Origin: JABSOG01 sp965277695
GTDB lineage: Bacteria > Pseudomonadota > Gammaproteobacteria > Enterobacterales > Alteromonadaceae
Reading direction: 5' to 3'
DNA length: 64,000 nt
NCBI GenBank assembly: GCA_965277695.1
Contig: CBDIDQ010000142.1
Location: 1-64,000 of the forward strand
Shown: positions 1-9,300 of the stretch, in pieces
How positions within the stretch are numbered: position 1 is the first letter of the stretch
Layout: the number at the start of each line of letters is the position of its first letter
Program-made: the position numbers and the translations under genes
Notes under the pieces: model-generated
Database searches by the model: none
Told to the model about the DNA's origin: nothing
The model's input: the letters and a program-made list of their open reading frames with translations, nothing else

Positions 1-1183
1 TGTGGTATAAGCTGACGACTTGCATCGGGGTGGTTTTCGGGCGTGTTTATATCGAGCATTTCGAGCCCGTGCATTTCTTGTTTTAGCAATGATAAGCCAT
101 TTTGACTTACCCAACCAGACATTACCAGCCGAGTCTTCAATAATATCATTGATGTTATTAGAGCGAAGCGACGATTGTTGGTCGAGTATCGCCTGAAAAG
201 TACTAAAGCGTTTGGCGTTGTTATCACCAATGCACAGCCCTTTTTGATAGGTCCCACCCACATTCTTTGCTGGGTATCGAACATGATTTTGTTTAATGAA
301 TTACCACATAAACTGTGTGGCTGGTCTTGACTACTGACGCTGGAGAATATCCCTGATTGCCTGTGGTATAGGGATAAACCGCCATTGGTTGCGATCCCAA
401 GTTTTGTCAGCCGTCATTGTCAGGCCGTATACCATATCGTTAATCAAACTATTGGCATTATTTGAGTCATGTTTAAAGCGAGTGAATGTGGCTTGTTCTT
501 TATTAAAATAAAGCAGGCCGTCGGTGTTCCCAACCAAAGATTATTGTTATCTGCACCAGTGAGAGAAGCAATATAATTGGGCCGCAACTCATCACCCGCC
601 GCAGGGTCGAGTATTTGTTCAAATAGCTCAGTGTGCGGGTTGTAGCGATGAAGCCCTTTTCGGGTGCCAATCCAAACGGTATCTGACTCGTCAACATAGA
701 TGGCTCTGACGGTGGGCGATGCCAAGCCGCTTGCTGTTGCTCTTGAACAGTGTCGGCTTTATAGTGAATCCAGCGATTGGTTTTGGCGAAGTAATGAAAA
801 ATCCTCTTGGTATAAGTACCATCCAGATACTGCCATCTTGCTGTTGACCCAGCGCCATAACACTGACTGAGGCCAGAACACTGTCTGGGTCTGTCACTAG
901 CGGGTGATGGTTTGGCCATCAAATAATGAGACCCCACTGTCGGTGCCAATCCATAAAATACCTTGTTTATCAAGCAGTAAGCGCTGATTTTATTGGATGT
1001 CAGACCGTCTTTAGTGGTGTAGTGAGCAAACGCTAGGGTGTTTGAATCAGCAATAAAGGGGGCTTTTAGTGTCGTGGTTGTTGGTGCCGTGGTTGATGGT
1101 GCAGTGGCCATAACGGCAGCACTGAAAGATAATAAAACAAAAATGGATAAGGGCCAAAAGCGCATTGATTGATTCTCTAGCAT
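1..1183 (-). pseudogene. Degenerate two-component-propeller sensor protein, 5' part (runs off left edge)
   Basis: The minus strand reads as the N-terminus of a periplasmic two-component-propeller (Reg_prop) sensor, but in several frames. A signal peptide (MRFWPLSIFVLLSFSAAV) starts at 1165; an in-frame ATG lies at 1183. It leads into an AHYTTKDGLTSNKI propeller start. Later blades with typical W-I/L-G-T turns and RFKHDSNNANSL spacers follow in other frames, for example VWIGTRKGLHRYNP near 650-700 and NNINDIIEDSAGNVWLG near 115-165. At least four frame changes are needed to join them. It is a paralogue of the intact kinase at 38.0-43.2 kb, which has the same RFKH spacers. The kinase half would lie beyond the left edge. 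It is either a decayed gene or a stretch with sequencing indels, since the next two genes are broken in the same way. Confidence 0.7.
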
Positions 1184-1298
1184 AAAAAGTGCTGTCATAC
1201 CGCCAAGCATAGGGCTTGACGGGGAGCTAAAGGCAAATTGTAACACTGTTTGTTGGTTATCACTTTGCTCTTAATACCATTTACTTCAGCCCTTTGCT

Positions 1299-2563
1299 TT
1301 AACCCTTTGCTTTAACATAAGGCTCGATGGAACCGTTTGCCATAGCCTGCGCGAGATAATCTACCTGATGCTCGCTAATCCGGCAATATTAATACGGCCA
1401 TCGGCAGGGTATAAATACCAAAGTCTTGCCGCAGTCGGACAAACTTGCGCGGCATCAAAACCAGTGATTGAAAACATACCTTGATGAGCATGAATAAAAT
1501 CAAAATGGCGCCATTACCGTGTAGATCGCCGTGTAGATCGCCGTGTAGATCGCCGTATAGATCGCCGTGTTGACGCAACGAATCGGTTAACGCATAACGC
1601 AAGCCAATTAACCGAGTTCGCATAGCCGTTAGTTCATCCTGCCACAACTGGGTGAGGTTAGTATCACTGAGAATTGTGCTTACCAGTGCAGCACCATGAT
1701 CCGGCGGCATTGAGTAGCTGGCGCGGGCCAATTGCAATAATTGACCTTTAGATTTGCTGGCCTCAGCGGCTGTTTTGCCGACAATCAAGGCAGCGCCGGT
1801 ACGTTCGCGATACAAACCAAAGCTCTTGGAGCAAGACGTGGCGATCACCATTTGCTCTACCGAGTCGGCGAGAATGCGCAAACCCGCAGCATCTTCTTCG
1901 AGTCCTTGACCAAACCCCTGATAGGCGATGTCAACAAATGGCATGAAACCCGGCGATTAGCCAATGCTGCCAGCTGATGCCAATCTGCCAAGCTTAAATC
2001 TGCGCCAGTGGGGTTATGGCAGCAACCGTGCAATAACACCACATCATCAGGACCAGCGTTTTCGAGGGCTTTAAACATCGCTTCACTGTCGAGCTGATGA
2101 GTATCGCGATTGAAATAGGGATAAATCACCACTTCTAAACAGCCGCCTGCATTATAGGCTGATGATTGACATAACTCGGATCGCTCAGCCAGATACGGCA
2201 ATTGGGATTAGCCAGTTTTAGCAAATCAGCCAATAGCCGTAATGCGCCGCTGGCACCAGGCGTTTGAATCGCTTCGGTACGTTGGCTGGCCTGACTGCCA
2301 TCACCTCTATCACCGAGCAATAATTTAATCATATCCTGATTAAACCCGTCGTTACCGGCCAAATGCATATACGCTTTGCTGGTTTGAAATTGTGATTGCT
2401 GAAGCTGTGCCTGTCTTACCGCGGCCATAATGGGTGTTTCGCCCGCATCATCACGATATAAACCAATGCCCAAATCTAGCTTGGTCAAACGAAAGTCTTG
2501 ACGAAATGCACTGCTGATTGACAAAATCGGATCTTGTCCTGCTTCACTTAATAAACTCAACAT
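1299..2563 (-). pseudogene. AspC/TyrB-like aminotransferase, multiply frameshifted
   Basis: In three frames the minus strand encodes a class I aminotransferase of the aspartate/aromatic type (PLP enzyme exchanging amino groups between aspartate or aromatic amino acids and 2-oxoglutarate). Visible parts in order are the N-terminus DPILSISSAFRQD, SDPSYVNHQPIMQ, VVLLHGCCHNPTGADL (PLP asparagine), FVDIAYQGFGQGLEEDA, SCSKSFGLYRERTGA (Schiff-base lysine) and YSMPPDHGAALV. The C-terminus can be reassembled as DFIHAHQGMFSITGFDAAQV, LRQDFGIY, ADGRINIAGL and QVDYLAQAMANG, ending at a TAA at 1299. Frame changes occur near 2170, 1900, 1500, 1440 and 1370. A 12-bp tandem repeat sits just before the broken C-terminus. 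Length would be near the family norm of about 400 residues if repaired. Whether it is functional depends on whether these indels are real. Confidence 0.8.
1518..1565. repeat. 12-bp tandem repeat, 4 units, inside the aminotransferase gene
   Basis: Four adjacent copies of cgtgtagatcgc (the last has one change) encode a GDLH/GDLY repeat on the minus strand. No AspC homologue that I know of has such an insertion between the last helix and the C-terminal small domain. It lies beside the cluster of frameshifts. Confidence 0.85.
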
Positions 2564-2603
2564 GGGTTTGCTCCTTATCTATGCTTGCTTGGTTTGAAAG
2601 AGG

Positions 2604-3537
2604 CTAATTTGCCATAAAAATTTGACTCGCCAACAAAGTACCGCTGGTGATGAATAACATGCCAAGACCAGAGCTTAAGTCGATGTTCTCAGCAAAAACT
2701 GGAATGGCAATTAATGACGCTAAAACCGGAGTAAAAGCGCCAATCGCAGCGGTTTTTTCTGCACCGAGTTTGGCAATAGCAAAGCCATAACAGAAACCCG
2801 CAATCAAACCGACCATTAATCCTTGAACAACCAATTGAAAAACGATTTGTTCAGCGGGGGCTTCAAGCAGATGGCTCTCGATTGAACCAGTTAATGCCAA
2901 GCCGCCGAGCAACACCATTGAACCTATAGAAAAAACACTAGCCCCTTCCAAAGCGGTCAATCCTGACATCCGCATAGAGATGGTGAAGTAAGCCCAAAAC
3001 AAGCTAGCGCTGAGAAACAACAAATGTCCTTGCCAAAGTTCTTGTATTAGCTGTGAGTGTGTCATTGAACCACCAATGATTGTCGCGATGCCTGCAATGA
3101 TTAAGGGTTAAGCCCCAAGCTCGGTGACGACTCAAGCTTTCTTTATAAAATAGTATGGCGATTGCGGTGACAAACAACGGCAGGGTGCCAGGAACCAAAG
3201 TGCTGCCATGAGCTACCGGGGCATATTGCATGGCGGTGGCACTGATAAAAAAGAACGGCAAACCGGCACCGCAAAGGATCCCCAGCAAATAACGTTTGGG
3301 CGTAGCGAGGATTTTATCTCGTCGTCGCCAAGCCAGCCCAGACAGAAACAATGCCGGGACGCCAAAACGAATAAGGGCCAAATCGGCACTGGTTAACACC
3401 GACTTAGCTCCTGCCCGCAAAGAGATAAAAAAGCCCGCCCAAATAAGTAAGGTGGTAAATACTGCAAAATACCCCGGGTTGATGCCACCAAAAGATGGGC
3501 TTGCAGTTGATTTCGGTATAGCTGTTACTATTGTCAT
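2604..3537 (-). pseudogene. EamA/DMT-family inner-membrane transporter, single frameshift
   Basis: Two minus-strand reading frames that overlap around 3004-3065 together make one drug/metabolite-transporter protein of about 310 residues with ten hydrophobic segments. The first half starts at ATG 3537 (MTIVTAIPK) and contains TTLLIWAGFFISLRAG, LALIRFGVPALFL and FFISATAMQYAPVAHGSTLVPGTLPLFVTAIA, typical of EamA proteins. The second half contains HLLFLSASLFWAYFTISMR and LGAEKTAAIGAFTPVLASLIAIPVFAE. The frames join near 3105, where GLTL continues as IIAGIATIIGG one base out of register. It is divergent from the Lrp regulator at 3723, so it is a likely target of that regulator (inference). A one-base change is small enough to be a sequencing error. 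Confidence 0.75.
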
Positions 3538-3722
3538 GAAAAGCACCTTCTATTCGTTGTCGTAAATATTGCTGTGGTTGTTGCTGTGTATGTGTATAGA
3601 AGCGCTAGTATGGCCTAAAACCACGAGGTGGATCTCGGCAAGTTATGTTAACAAACTTGATTAATTGAGCTGAAACCACCAAAATAATATCAAATCTTAA
3701 CAATATCCACTAAAATGAAATT

Positions 3723-4187
3723 ATGGACCGATTAGACTGTAAAATTATCGCCTTGCTGCAACAAGATGGTCGCCTGACCACCGCTGAACTGGCCGACCAA
3801 ATTGGCCTGTCGGCTTCACCCTGCGCCAGACGACTAAAAAGACTAGAATCCGACGGCATAATCACCGGCTATAAAGCCTCGGTAAACCGTAAAGCAGTAG
3901 GTTTAGGCATGACCATATTTGTCAATGTGCGGCTTAACAAACATAAAGAAGACGTGATTGATGAGTTTGAGCAGGCAATGATCAAACAGCCTGTGGTGCT
4001 CAGCTGTCATATCATTTCTGGTAGCTACGATTATTTGCTTGAAGTGGTGTGTCAGGATTTAAATGGCTATGAGCTGTTTATTCGCCAGCTGCAAAGCCAC
4101 TCGGCGGTGCAAGATATCAATACCAACTTTGCTATTCGTAGGGTAAAGAGCCATACCCCGCTGCCGCTCGGTGATGATGCTTGTTGA
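3723..4187 (+). CDS. Lrp/AsnC-family transcriptional regulator
   Basis: This 154-residue protein has the normal Lrp/AsnC length and layout. An N-terminal helix-turn-helix (residues 1-60: LDCKIIALLQQDGRLTTAELADQIGLSASPCARRLKRLE) is followed by a RAM/AsnC effector-binding domain (about 70-145: VVLSCHIISGSYDYLLEVVCQDL...). Such proteins bind DNA as dimers or octamers and respond to amino acids. It is divergently transcribed from the EamA exporter at 2604-3537, the classical arrangement of an Lrp-like regulator with an amino-acid exporter, and an aminotransferase lies beyond. Control of that exporter is therefore a reasonable inference. The shared control region is about 185 bp. The actual ligand cannot be read from the sequence. 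Confidence 0.9.
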   Translation: MDRLDCKIIALLQQDGRLTTAELADQIGLSASPCARRLKRLESDGIITGYKASVNRKAVGLGMTIFVNVRLNKHKEDVIDEFEQAMIKQPVVLSCHIISGSYDYLLEVVCQDLNGYELFIRQLQSHSAVQDINTNFAIRRVKSHTPLPLGDDAC

Positions 4188-4199
4188 TTTAAAATTAGG

Positions 4200-4254
4200 G
4201 TAGGAGCGAGCTCCAGCTCGCGATAAGGTTTGTCATCAAACCTTTTAATCCTAC
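4200..4254. repeat. REP-like palindromic intergenic element
   Basis: A nested palindrome lies just after the Lrp gene. Outer arms gtagga (4200-4205) and tcctac (4249-4254) enclose two hairpins: gcgagct-cc-agctcgc (4206-4221) and aaggtttg-tcat-caaacctt (4225-4244). The gtaggagcgag...ctcgcgat layout resembles Pseudomonas-type REP sequences. It may also end transcription of the Lrp gene, though there is no long T-tract. Confidence 0.6.
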
Positions 4255-4309
4255 AGGCAAAAATGCTACAGTGCGCGAGATAAAGCCTGTTAAAAGCACA
4301 ATTAAAGGG

Positions 4310-4897
4310 ATGAGCACAATCACTACACCAGCACGTAAAAAAGCTTTTAAGCTGACCAGTCACACTGACAAACCACTGGATTTAACCACCCATTTACCCT
4401 TTCGCATCGCTATTGTTAGCAACTTGTTGGCGCTTAACCGGGATTGGAAGGTTCGCTCATTGTGCGATCTCGAACCTCGTGAAATGCGGGTGCTGTTAAA
4501 TATCGGCTCTTATATGCCAGTGAAGTCGGCAGACATCGCCTATCAGTCACGACTCGATTCTTACACGGTCAGCCGGGCGGTGAAAAAACTACAAGCCAAA
4601 GGATTGATAGATATCCAGCCCGACCCCATCAGCAAAAACATCAAAAACCTGAGCCTGAATGAACAAGGCAAAATCCTTTATCAACAACTCACCGAAGCCC
4701 TCGAAGCCCGCTCTGAACAACTAGAGAGTGTGTTATCTGACGGTGAAGAAGAGCAGTTATATCATCTGCTCGACAAAATCGAAGCCAAAGCCGAGCAGCT
4801 ATTGGCGCAGCAAGCCCTTGAATTAATTGAACAAGGTAACGAACCACCAGCCGATCAAAAAGAGCTGATCCGCTGGTATCGCAAGGGATTGATGTAG
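4310..4897 (+). CDS. MarR-family winged-helix regulator
   Basis: This protein of about 195 residues has a MarR-type winged helix: LPFRIAIVSNLLALNRDW (first dimer helix), LEPREMRVLLNIGSY, MPVKSADIAYQSRLDSYTVSRAVKKLQAKGLIDIQPDPISKNIKNLSLNEQGKILYQQL (recognition helix and wing). A long helical, Glu/Gln-rich C-terminus follows (about 140-195) and probably dimerises. I chose ATG 4310 over an upstream in-frame GTG at 4271 because the extra residues carry no family similarity. The ribosome site (aaaggg) directly abuts this ATG, so the start is not certain. It converges on the ferredoxin gene. Its target is unknown; MarR proteins usually regulate adjacent or divergent oxidative-stress or drug-response genes. 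Confidence 0.8.
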   Translation: MSTITTPARKKAFKLTSHTDKPLDLTTHLPFRIAIVSNLLALNRDWKVRSLCDLEPREMRVLLNIGSYMPVKSADIAYQSRLDSYTVSRAVKKLQAKGLIDIQPDPISKNIKNLSLNEQGKILYQQLTEALEARSEQLESVLSDGEEEQLYHLLDKIEAKAEQLLAQQALELIEQGNEPPADQKELIRWYRKGLM

Positions 4898-4944
4898 CGC
4901 TTCGCGAAATGCACCCTACTCAATACTATTTAACCAAACCGTAG

Positions 4945-4961
4945 TGTGCACTCAGTGCACA
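4945..4961. other. Short perfect palindrome between convergent genes
   Basis: tgtgcact-c-agtgcaca is a 17-bp perfect inverted repeat in the roughly 120-bp space between the convergent MarR and ferredoxin genes. It could be a transcription stop or an operator-like site; no T-tract follows on either strand. Confidence 0.35.
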
Positions 4962-5016
4962 ATTTAGTACGCAAGTCAGCACACACTTCAGCACACAAGT
5001 CAGGTTAAAAAGCCCC

Positions 5017-5352
5017 TTAAGCCAGCTGTTGAGCAGGCTCCTCGCTAAAATAAAGCTCCATCTTATCAGCGACACCAACAAACTCATCGGCATCTTCTGG
5101 GGCGTCGCCTTTAACTTTAATCAACGGCCAAATTTCACTGAACTGACGGTTCAACTCTATCCATTCTGGGGCCATCTGCTCGGGCAAAATAGCGTCGGCA
5201 GGGCATTCGTCTTCGCATACGCCGCAGTCGATGCAATGCTCTGGGCTGATCACCAGCATGTTTTCGCCTTCGTAAAAGGCATCGACTGGGCATACTTCAA
5301 CACAATCTTGAAATTTGCAACGAATACAATCTTCGGTTACCACATAAGTCAT
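5017..5352 (-). CDS. fdxA: FdxA-type 7Fe ferredoxin ([3Fe-4S][4Fe-4S])
   Basis: This 111-residue electron carrier has the length and signature of the bacterial seven-iron ferredoxin FdxA. Residues 1-60 hold two cluster motifs: CIRCKFQDCVEVCPVDAFYEG and CIDCGVCEDECPADAI. The extended C-terminal tail (APEWIELNRQFSEIWPLI...) is diagnostic of the FdxA group and absent from short 2[4Fe-4S] ferredoxins. It lies downstream of a nitroreductase-like flavoenzyme on the same strand, separated by 81 bp containing a short palindromic repeat. Co-transcription is possible but the repeat may stop readthrough. A role as reductant for the flavoenzyme is conjecture. Confidence 0.9.
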   Translation of the reverse strand: MTYVVTEDCIRCKFQDCVEVCPVDAFYEGENMLVISPEHCIDCGVCEDECPADAILPEQMAPEWIELNRQFSEIWPLIKVKGDAPEDADEFVGVADKMELYFSEEPAQQLA

Positions 5353-5398
5353 TTTCGGCTCCGGTGTTTTATCGGTTATTGATGTTATTAAATTACAA

Positions 5399-5416
5399 AC
5401 GCGAATAAATTCGCGT
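5399..5416. repeat. Dispersed palindromic repeat, copy 1
   Basis: acgcgaat-aa-attcgcgt followed by ctacgg is a perfect 8-bp stem. It belongs to a family also found at 16153, 52045, 54811, 60088 and 62203, always just after a gene. Here it follows the nitroreductase stop and may act as a terminator before fdxA. Confidence 0.7.
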
Positions 5417-5433
5417 CTACGGGGATTAACCCG

Positions 5434-6111
5434 TTAAAGATACGTAACAATATCATTTAATGATTTTTTCACCGTGGCGTGATGAGGAATGGTCGCCCCT
5501 GCTGCCGGGTAACCGGTAACCAACAAAATATACGGTTTGTCGGTGACGGGTCTGCCACAAATGTCGTTGAGAAAGTTCATTGGTTTGGGTGTATGGGTTA
5601 GCGTGACTAAACCAGCGTTATGTAAGGCGTTGATTAAAAAGCCGGTGGCAATGCCAACAGATTCAGGTACGTAGTAGTTTTTTCTGTCCATACCCGCTTC
5701 AATGCCGCCTCGACGTTCGGCAAAAATGGCGATTAACCACGGGGCGGTTTGTAAATACGGTTTGCTTGAATCGGTGCCTAATGGCGCGAGGGCGTCGAGC
5801 CATTCTTCGCCGGCTTTGCGCTGATCATAAAAGTTGCGCTCTTCAATTTCGGCTTTTTCTCGCACTTGAGCTTTAACTTCATCGCTACCAATCACACCAA
5901 AATGCCACGGCTGATGATTGGCACCACTAGGGGCGGTGCCAGCTGCACGGATACATTCGTCAATCACTTCACGGGGCACCGCTCGGTCAGAAAAATCTCT
6001 TACAGTATGACGACGGCTGATTTGTTGATAAAAATCCTTCGAGCGGCTAAGCATCTGCTCAAGCGAATATTCTTGATAATCTGGTAAAGGTAAACAATCG
6101 TGCTGCTGCAT
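5434..6111 (-). CDS. Nitroreductase-superfamily flavoprotein, iodotyrosine-deiodinase-like
   Basis: This 225-residue protein belongs to the FMN-dependent nitroreductase fold. RRHTVRDFSDRAVPREVIDECIRAAGTAPSGANHQPWHF (about residues 33-72) matches the FMN-binding start of the iodotyrosine deiodinase (IYD) branch, where the pattern R-R-[ST]-V-R-x-F-S...AGTAPSGA is characteristic. The C-terminus (ALHNAGLVTLTHTPKPMNFLNDICGRP...LLVTGYPA...) also follows IYD proteins. Between them, EIEERNFYDQRKAGEEWLDAL aligns with the active-site lid, where IYD uses Glu, Tyr and Lys to hold the substrate zwitterion; Glu and Tyr seem present and the Lys is uncertain. Bacterial members dehalogenate halotyrosines or reduce other aromatics. 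The substrate here is unknown. A strong palindrome lies in its upstream region. Confidence 0.8.
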   Translation of the reverse strand: MQQHDCLPLPDYQEYSLEQMLSRSKDFYQQISRRHTVRDFSDRAVPREVIDECIRAAGTAPSGANHQPWHFGVIGSDEVKAQVREKAEIEERNFYDQRKAGEEWLDALAPLGTDSSKPYLQTAPWLIAIFAERRGGIEAGMDRKNYYVPESVGIATGFLINALHNAGLVTLTHTPKPMNFLNDICGRPVTDKPYILLVTGYPAAGATIPHHATVKKSLNDIVTYL

Positions 6112-6164
6112 CAGCTGCTCCTAAAGTTTGCTAAAAGTAAACGACAACGACATTATTGCATATG

Positions 6165-6198
6165 CATGATAGATATTGCAAATGCAATATCTATCATG
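6165..6198. promoter_or_regulatory. 34-bp near-perfect palindrome in divergent control region
   Basis: Two perfect 16-base arms (catgatagatattgca-type) are separated by aa. The site lies 54 bp upstream of the nitroreductase start and about 100 bp upstream of the sensor-kinase start. Because both flanking genes point away, a terminator is unlikely and a large operator for a dimeric regulator is the better reading. A related half-element (tattgcatatgca) sits immediately to its left. No regulator can be assigned. Confidence 0.6.
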
Positions 6199-6300
6199 GA
6201 TGACATTCCATCATCAATTGGCACTTATTGCCACTTTGCTTTTACCCGGGTTCAACCCTAGACTTTAACAGGTCAATCTGGTCGGAATAATGAGCTATTT

Positions 6301-9300
6301 ATGTTAAATAAAACCAAGCAAATTGTTGGTGGGTGGTGTCTGTGGGGGATGTTGATGCTGATGTTATTGCTGTCAGGGTTACCTGCCTCAGCACAAGACG
6401 CTGATGGTGCCAATATTGTTGAGCTGACTGAAGAAGAGATCCAGTGGATCCAGCAATATCAGGTGAAAGTGGGGGTTGAGGAATGGACGCCGGTGATATT
6501 CAGCAAGGCCGACGGGACTGCCGGGGGCTTGGCAGGTGGTTATCTTGACTTAGTGGCTAAATATACGGGGTTGCAGTATGAGATGACCAGTGATCTATGG
6601 GATCCGCTGTTACAGCGTTTCAAAGCCGGTGAATTAGACGTGTTGCCAGCCACGCTACATACCGATGAACGTGCCACTTTTGGTTTGTTCTCTGACCCCT
6701 ATTTTAAGATGCGTGAGTTTTTTTATATTCGTAATGATAATGACGCTATCAAGTCTGAACTGGATTTGGCTCATAGCAAGATTGTGGTGGTCAAGGGTTA
6801 TGGCAGTATTGGTAAGTTAAAACGGCATTTTCCCGGGGCGACGATTGTTGAAGCTTTTGATTTACCCGCTGCAATTAACGCGGTATTAAATTCAGAAGTC
6901 GAAGCGCTGATTGATGCCCAAATGGTGGTGGGCAGCGCCATTGAAAGGGATGCCATTTTTGGTTTAAAAGGCGTCACACAAAATCTTTTTCCGCCCTCTC
7001 CGGTGCACTTTCTTTCTCGTATTGATGAGCCTTTGTTACAGTCGATTCTGCAAAAAGGCTTAAACGCGGTAACAGAAAAAGAACGCGAGGCACTAGTGAA
7101 ACGCTGGTTGTTTGCCGCCGAGCCAATCGAAAAACCAGAAGCAAAACCGCCACAAAGCGGGCAAAAAAAACCAGAGTCGGTAGATGATAGTACAGTGACG
7201 ATATGGTTGTTTGTGATTGCTGTGGTGGTATTTTTTCTATTAATGGGTTTGACCTATATTCTCCCGCAATATCTTTCTGACGATGCCTTAGCCAACCAGT
7301 TTGGTTCAGCTAAATTTCGCCTTGTAGCTATTCAGGTGACCAGTGTGATTGTGATTTTGGTGTTGGCTTTGGTGTGGTCTACGCTGGAGAAAAATCGCAA
7401 ATCGAGCTTGTTGTCAGTCAAAGCTGAGTTAACTTTTGTATTACAAACCACTACGGAAATGCTGGAATACTGGGTTGAAGGCCGTCACAAGTTATTGGCG
7501 CAGGTGGCAAAAGATCCCAAGCTATTAGCATTAACTCAACAGCTGTTGTTGGTTCCTCAGCAGCAAGCGTCATTACAGCAATCGGCTGTTCAGTATCGCG
7601 CTCGGACTTTCTTTCGCCAGCAACAGGCAGACCTAGGCAGTGAAGGCTTTTTTATTATTGCACCGGGCAACATCAATATTGCTTCTCAGCGTAATTTCAA
7701 TCTGGGGGCTGTCAACGTGATTGCCGAGCAAGCCCCGGAGTTGTTGGCACAGGCTTTTGCCGGACAAAGTGTCTTTATCACGCCTATGCCCACCGACTTA
7801 ACCGCCGAGATTGATATGCAAGCCGACAATATTACCAATGCATTGACGATGTTTTTTCTTGCACCGATCAAAGGACCTGAGGGTGATATATTAGCGGTAT
7901 TAGCCCAACGTTTATCGCCTGCTGCGCGGTTGTCGAAAATCTTGCAGCAAGGACGAATTAGTCAAACTGGCGAAAGTTATCTGGTTAACCCGACAGGCGG
8001 CATTCTTACAGAGAGTCGTTTTGCTGATCATTTGCGACAGACTGGGTTAATGAAAAGAGGCAGCAGGGTTTTGCTTCAAGCCAGAGATCCGGGGGTTAAT
8101 TTGGTGCTGGGAGAACTGTCATTGTTGGCTAGAGCCGAGCAACCACTGACCACTATGGCAACTGATATCAAGCGTCAATCTGGTTTGCCATACAGTATGG
8201 ATAAGGTGGTCAAAATCAATGTCAAAGGTTATCGTGATTACCGTGGCGTGCCGGTGTATGGCGCGTGGTGGTGGATCCCCGGGATTGGTGTCGGCATGAC
8301 CACTGAAATTGATGTTGATGAGGCGCTGCTAGGTTATTACGAAATGCGCTTGAATCTGCTGGTGTTGATTTCATTGACCTTATTGTTGGCTATCGCTTCG
8401 ACTTTGTTGACGGTGACCATTGGTCAGCGGGCAACGCGGGCGATGCAGCGATCTAAAAATGAGCTTGAAGGTAAGGTGTTGGTGAGAACCAAAAAGCTTA
8501 AAGAGCGTGAAGAAACGCTGTGGGATTTATATGAAAACGCGCCTGTTGCTTATGCGTCTATCGACCCACACAATTGGCATTTTTTGAAGCATAACAGTGC
8601 TTTTGCTCAATTGCTGAGTCAAACCCGTGAAGCTTTTGCGGTGATGAGCTGGCACGATTTGTTGGCCGACAACAGCGTTGACAGTAGAATTGAGCAGGCA
8701 GCCACGGGGCAGTTGATAAAAGACCATGAGTTGCAAGTGAAACGCAGTAATGGTGAGCATTTGTATGTGTTGTTGTCGGCGATACCGGCGTACACCAAAA
8801 GTGGTGAGATTAATGAAATTCGTCTGACCTTGATTGATGTTAGTGAGCGCAAAACGGGTGAAGAGCGCTTGGCGGCTTTGCTGGAGTCGGCACCGGATGC
8901 GATGTTGGTGGTTAATCGTCAGGGCGATTTAGTGCTGGTCAATTCCAAAGTCGAAAAACTGTTTGGTTATACCCGCAATGAATTGCTGGCAGGCAATGTG
9001 AGTATGTTATCGCCCAAAGATAGTCAGGAAGGTTTGCAGTCAATGCGCAAACGTTTCTTTGATAATCCGTCGGTGCGGATGATGGGCAAAACTGGTGGGT
9101 TTAAAGGCAAGCGCAAAAATGAAGAGACCTTTCCGATAGAAGTGGGCCTTAGTCCGCTGAAAACCAGTGAAGGGGAGTTGCTGGTGGCGGTGATCCGGGA
9201 TATTACCGAACGCCATCAAGAGGAGCAGCGAATTGCCCAAACCAACCGGGATTTATCAACCTTGTCACTGATTAATGAGGCGGTGGCTCAAGCATTAACA

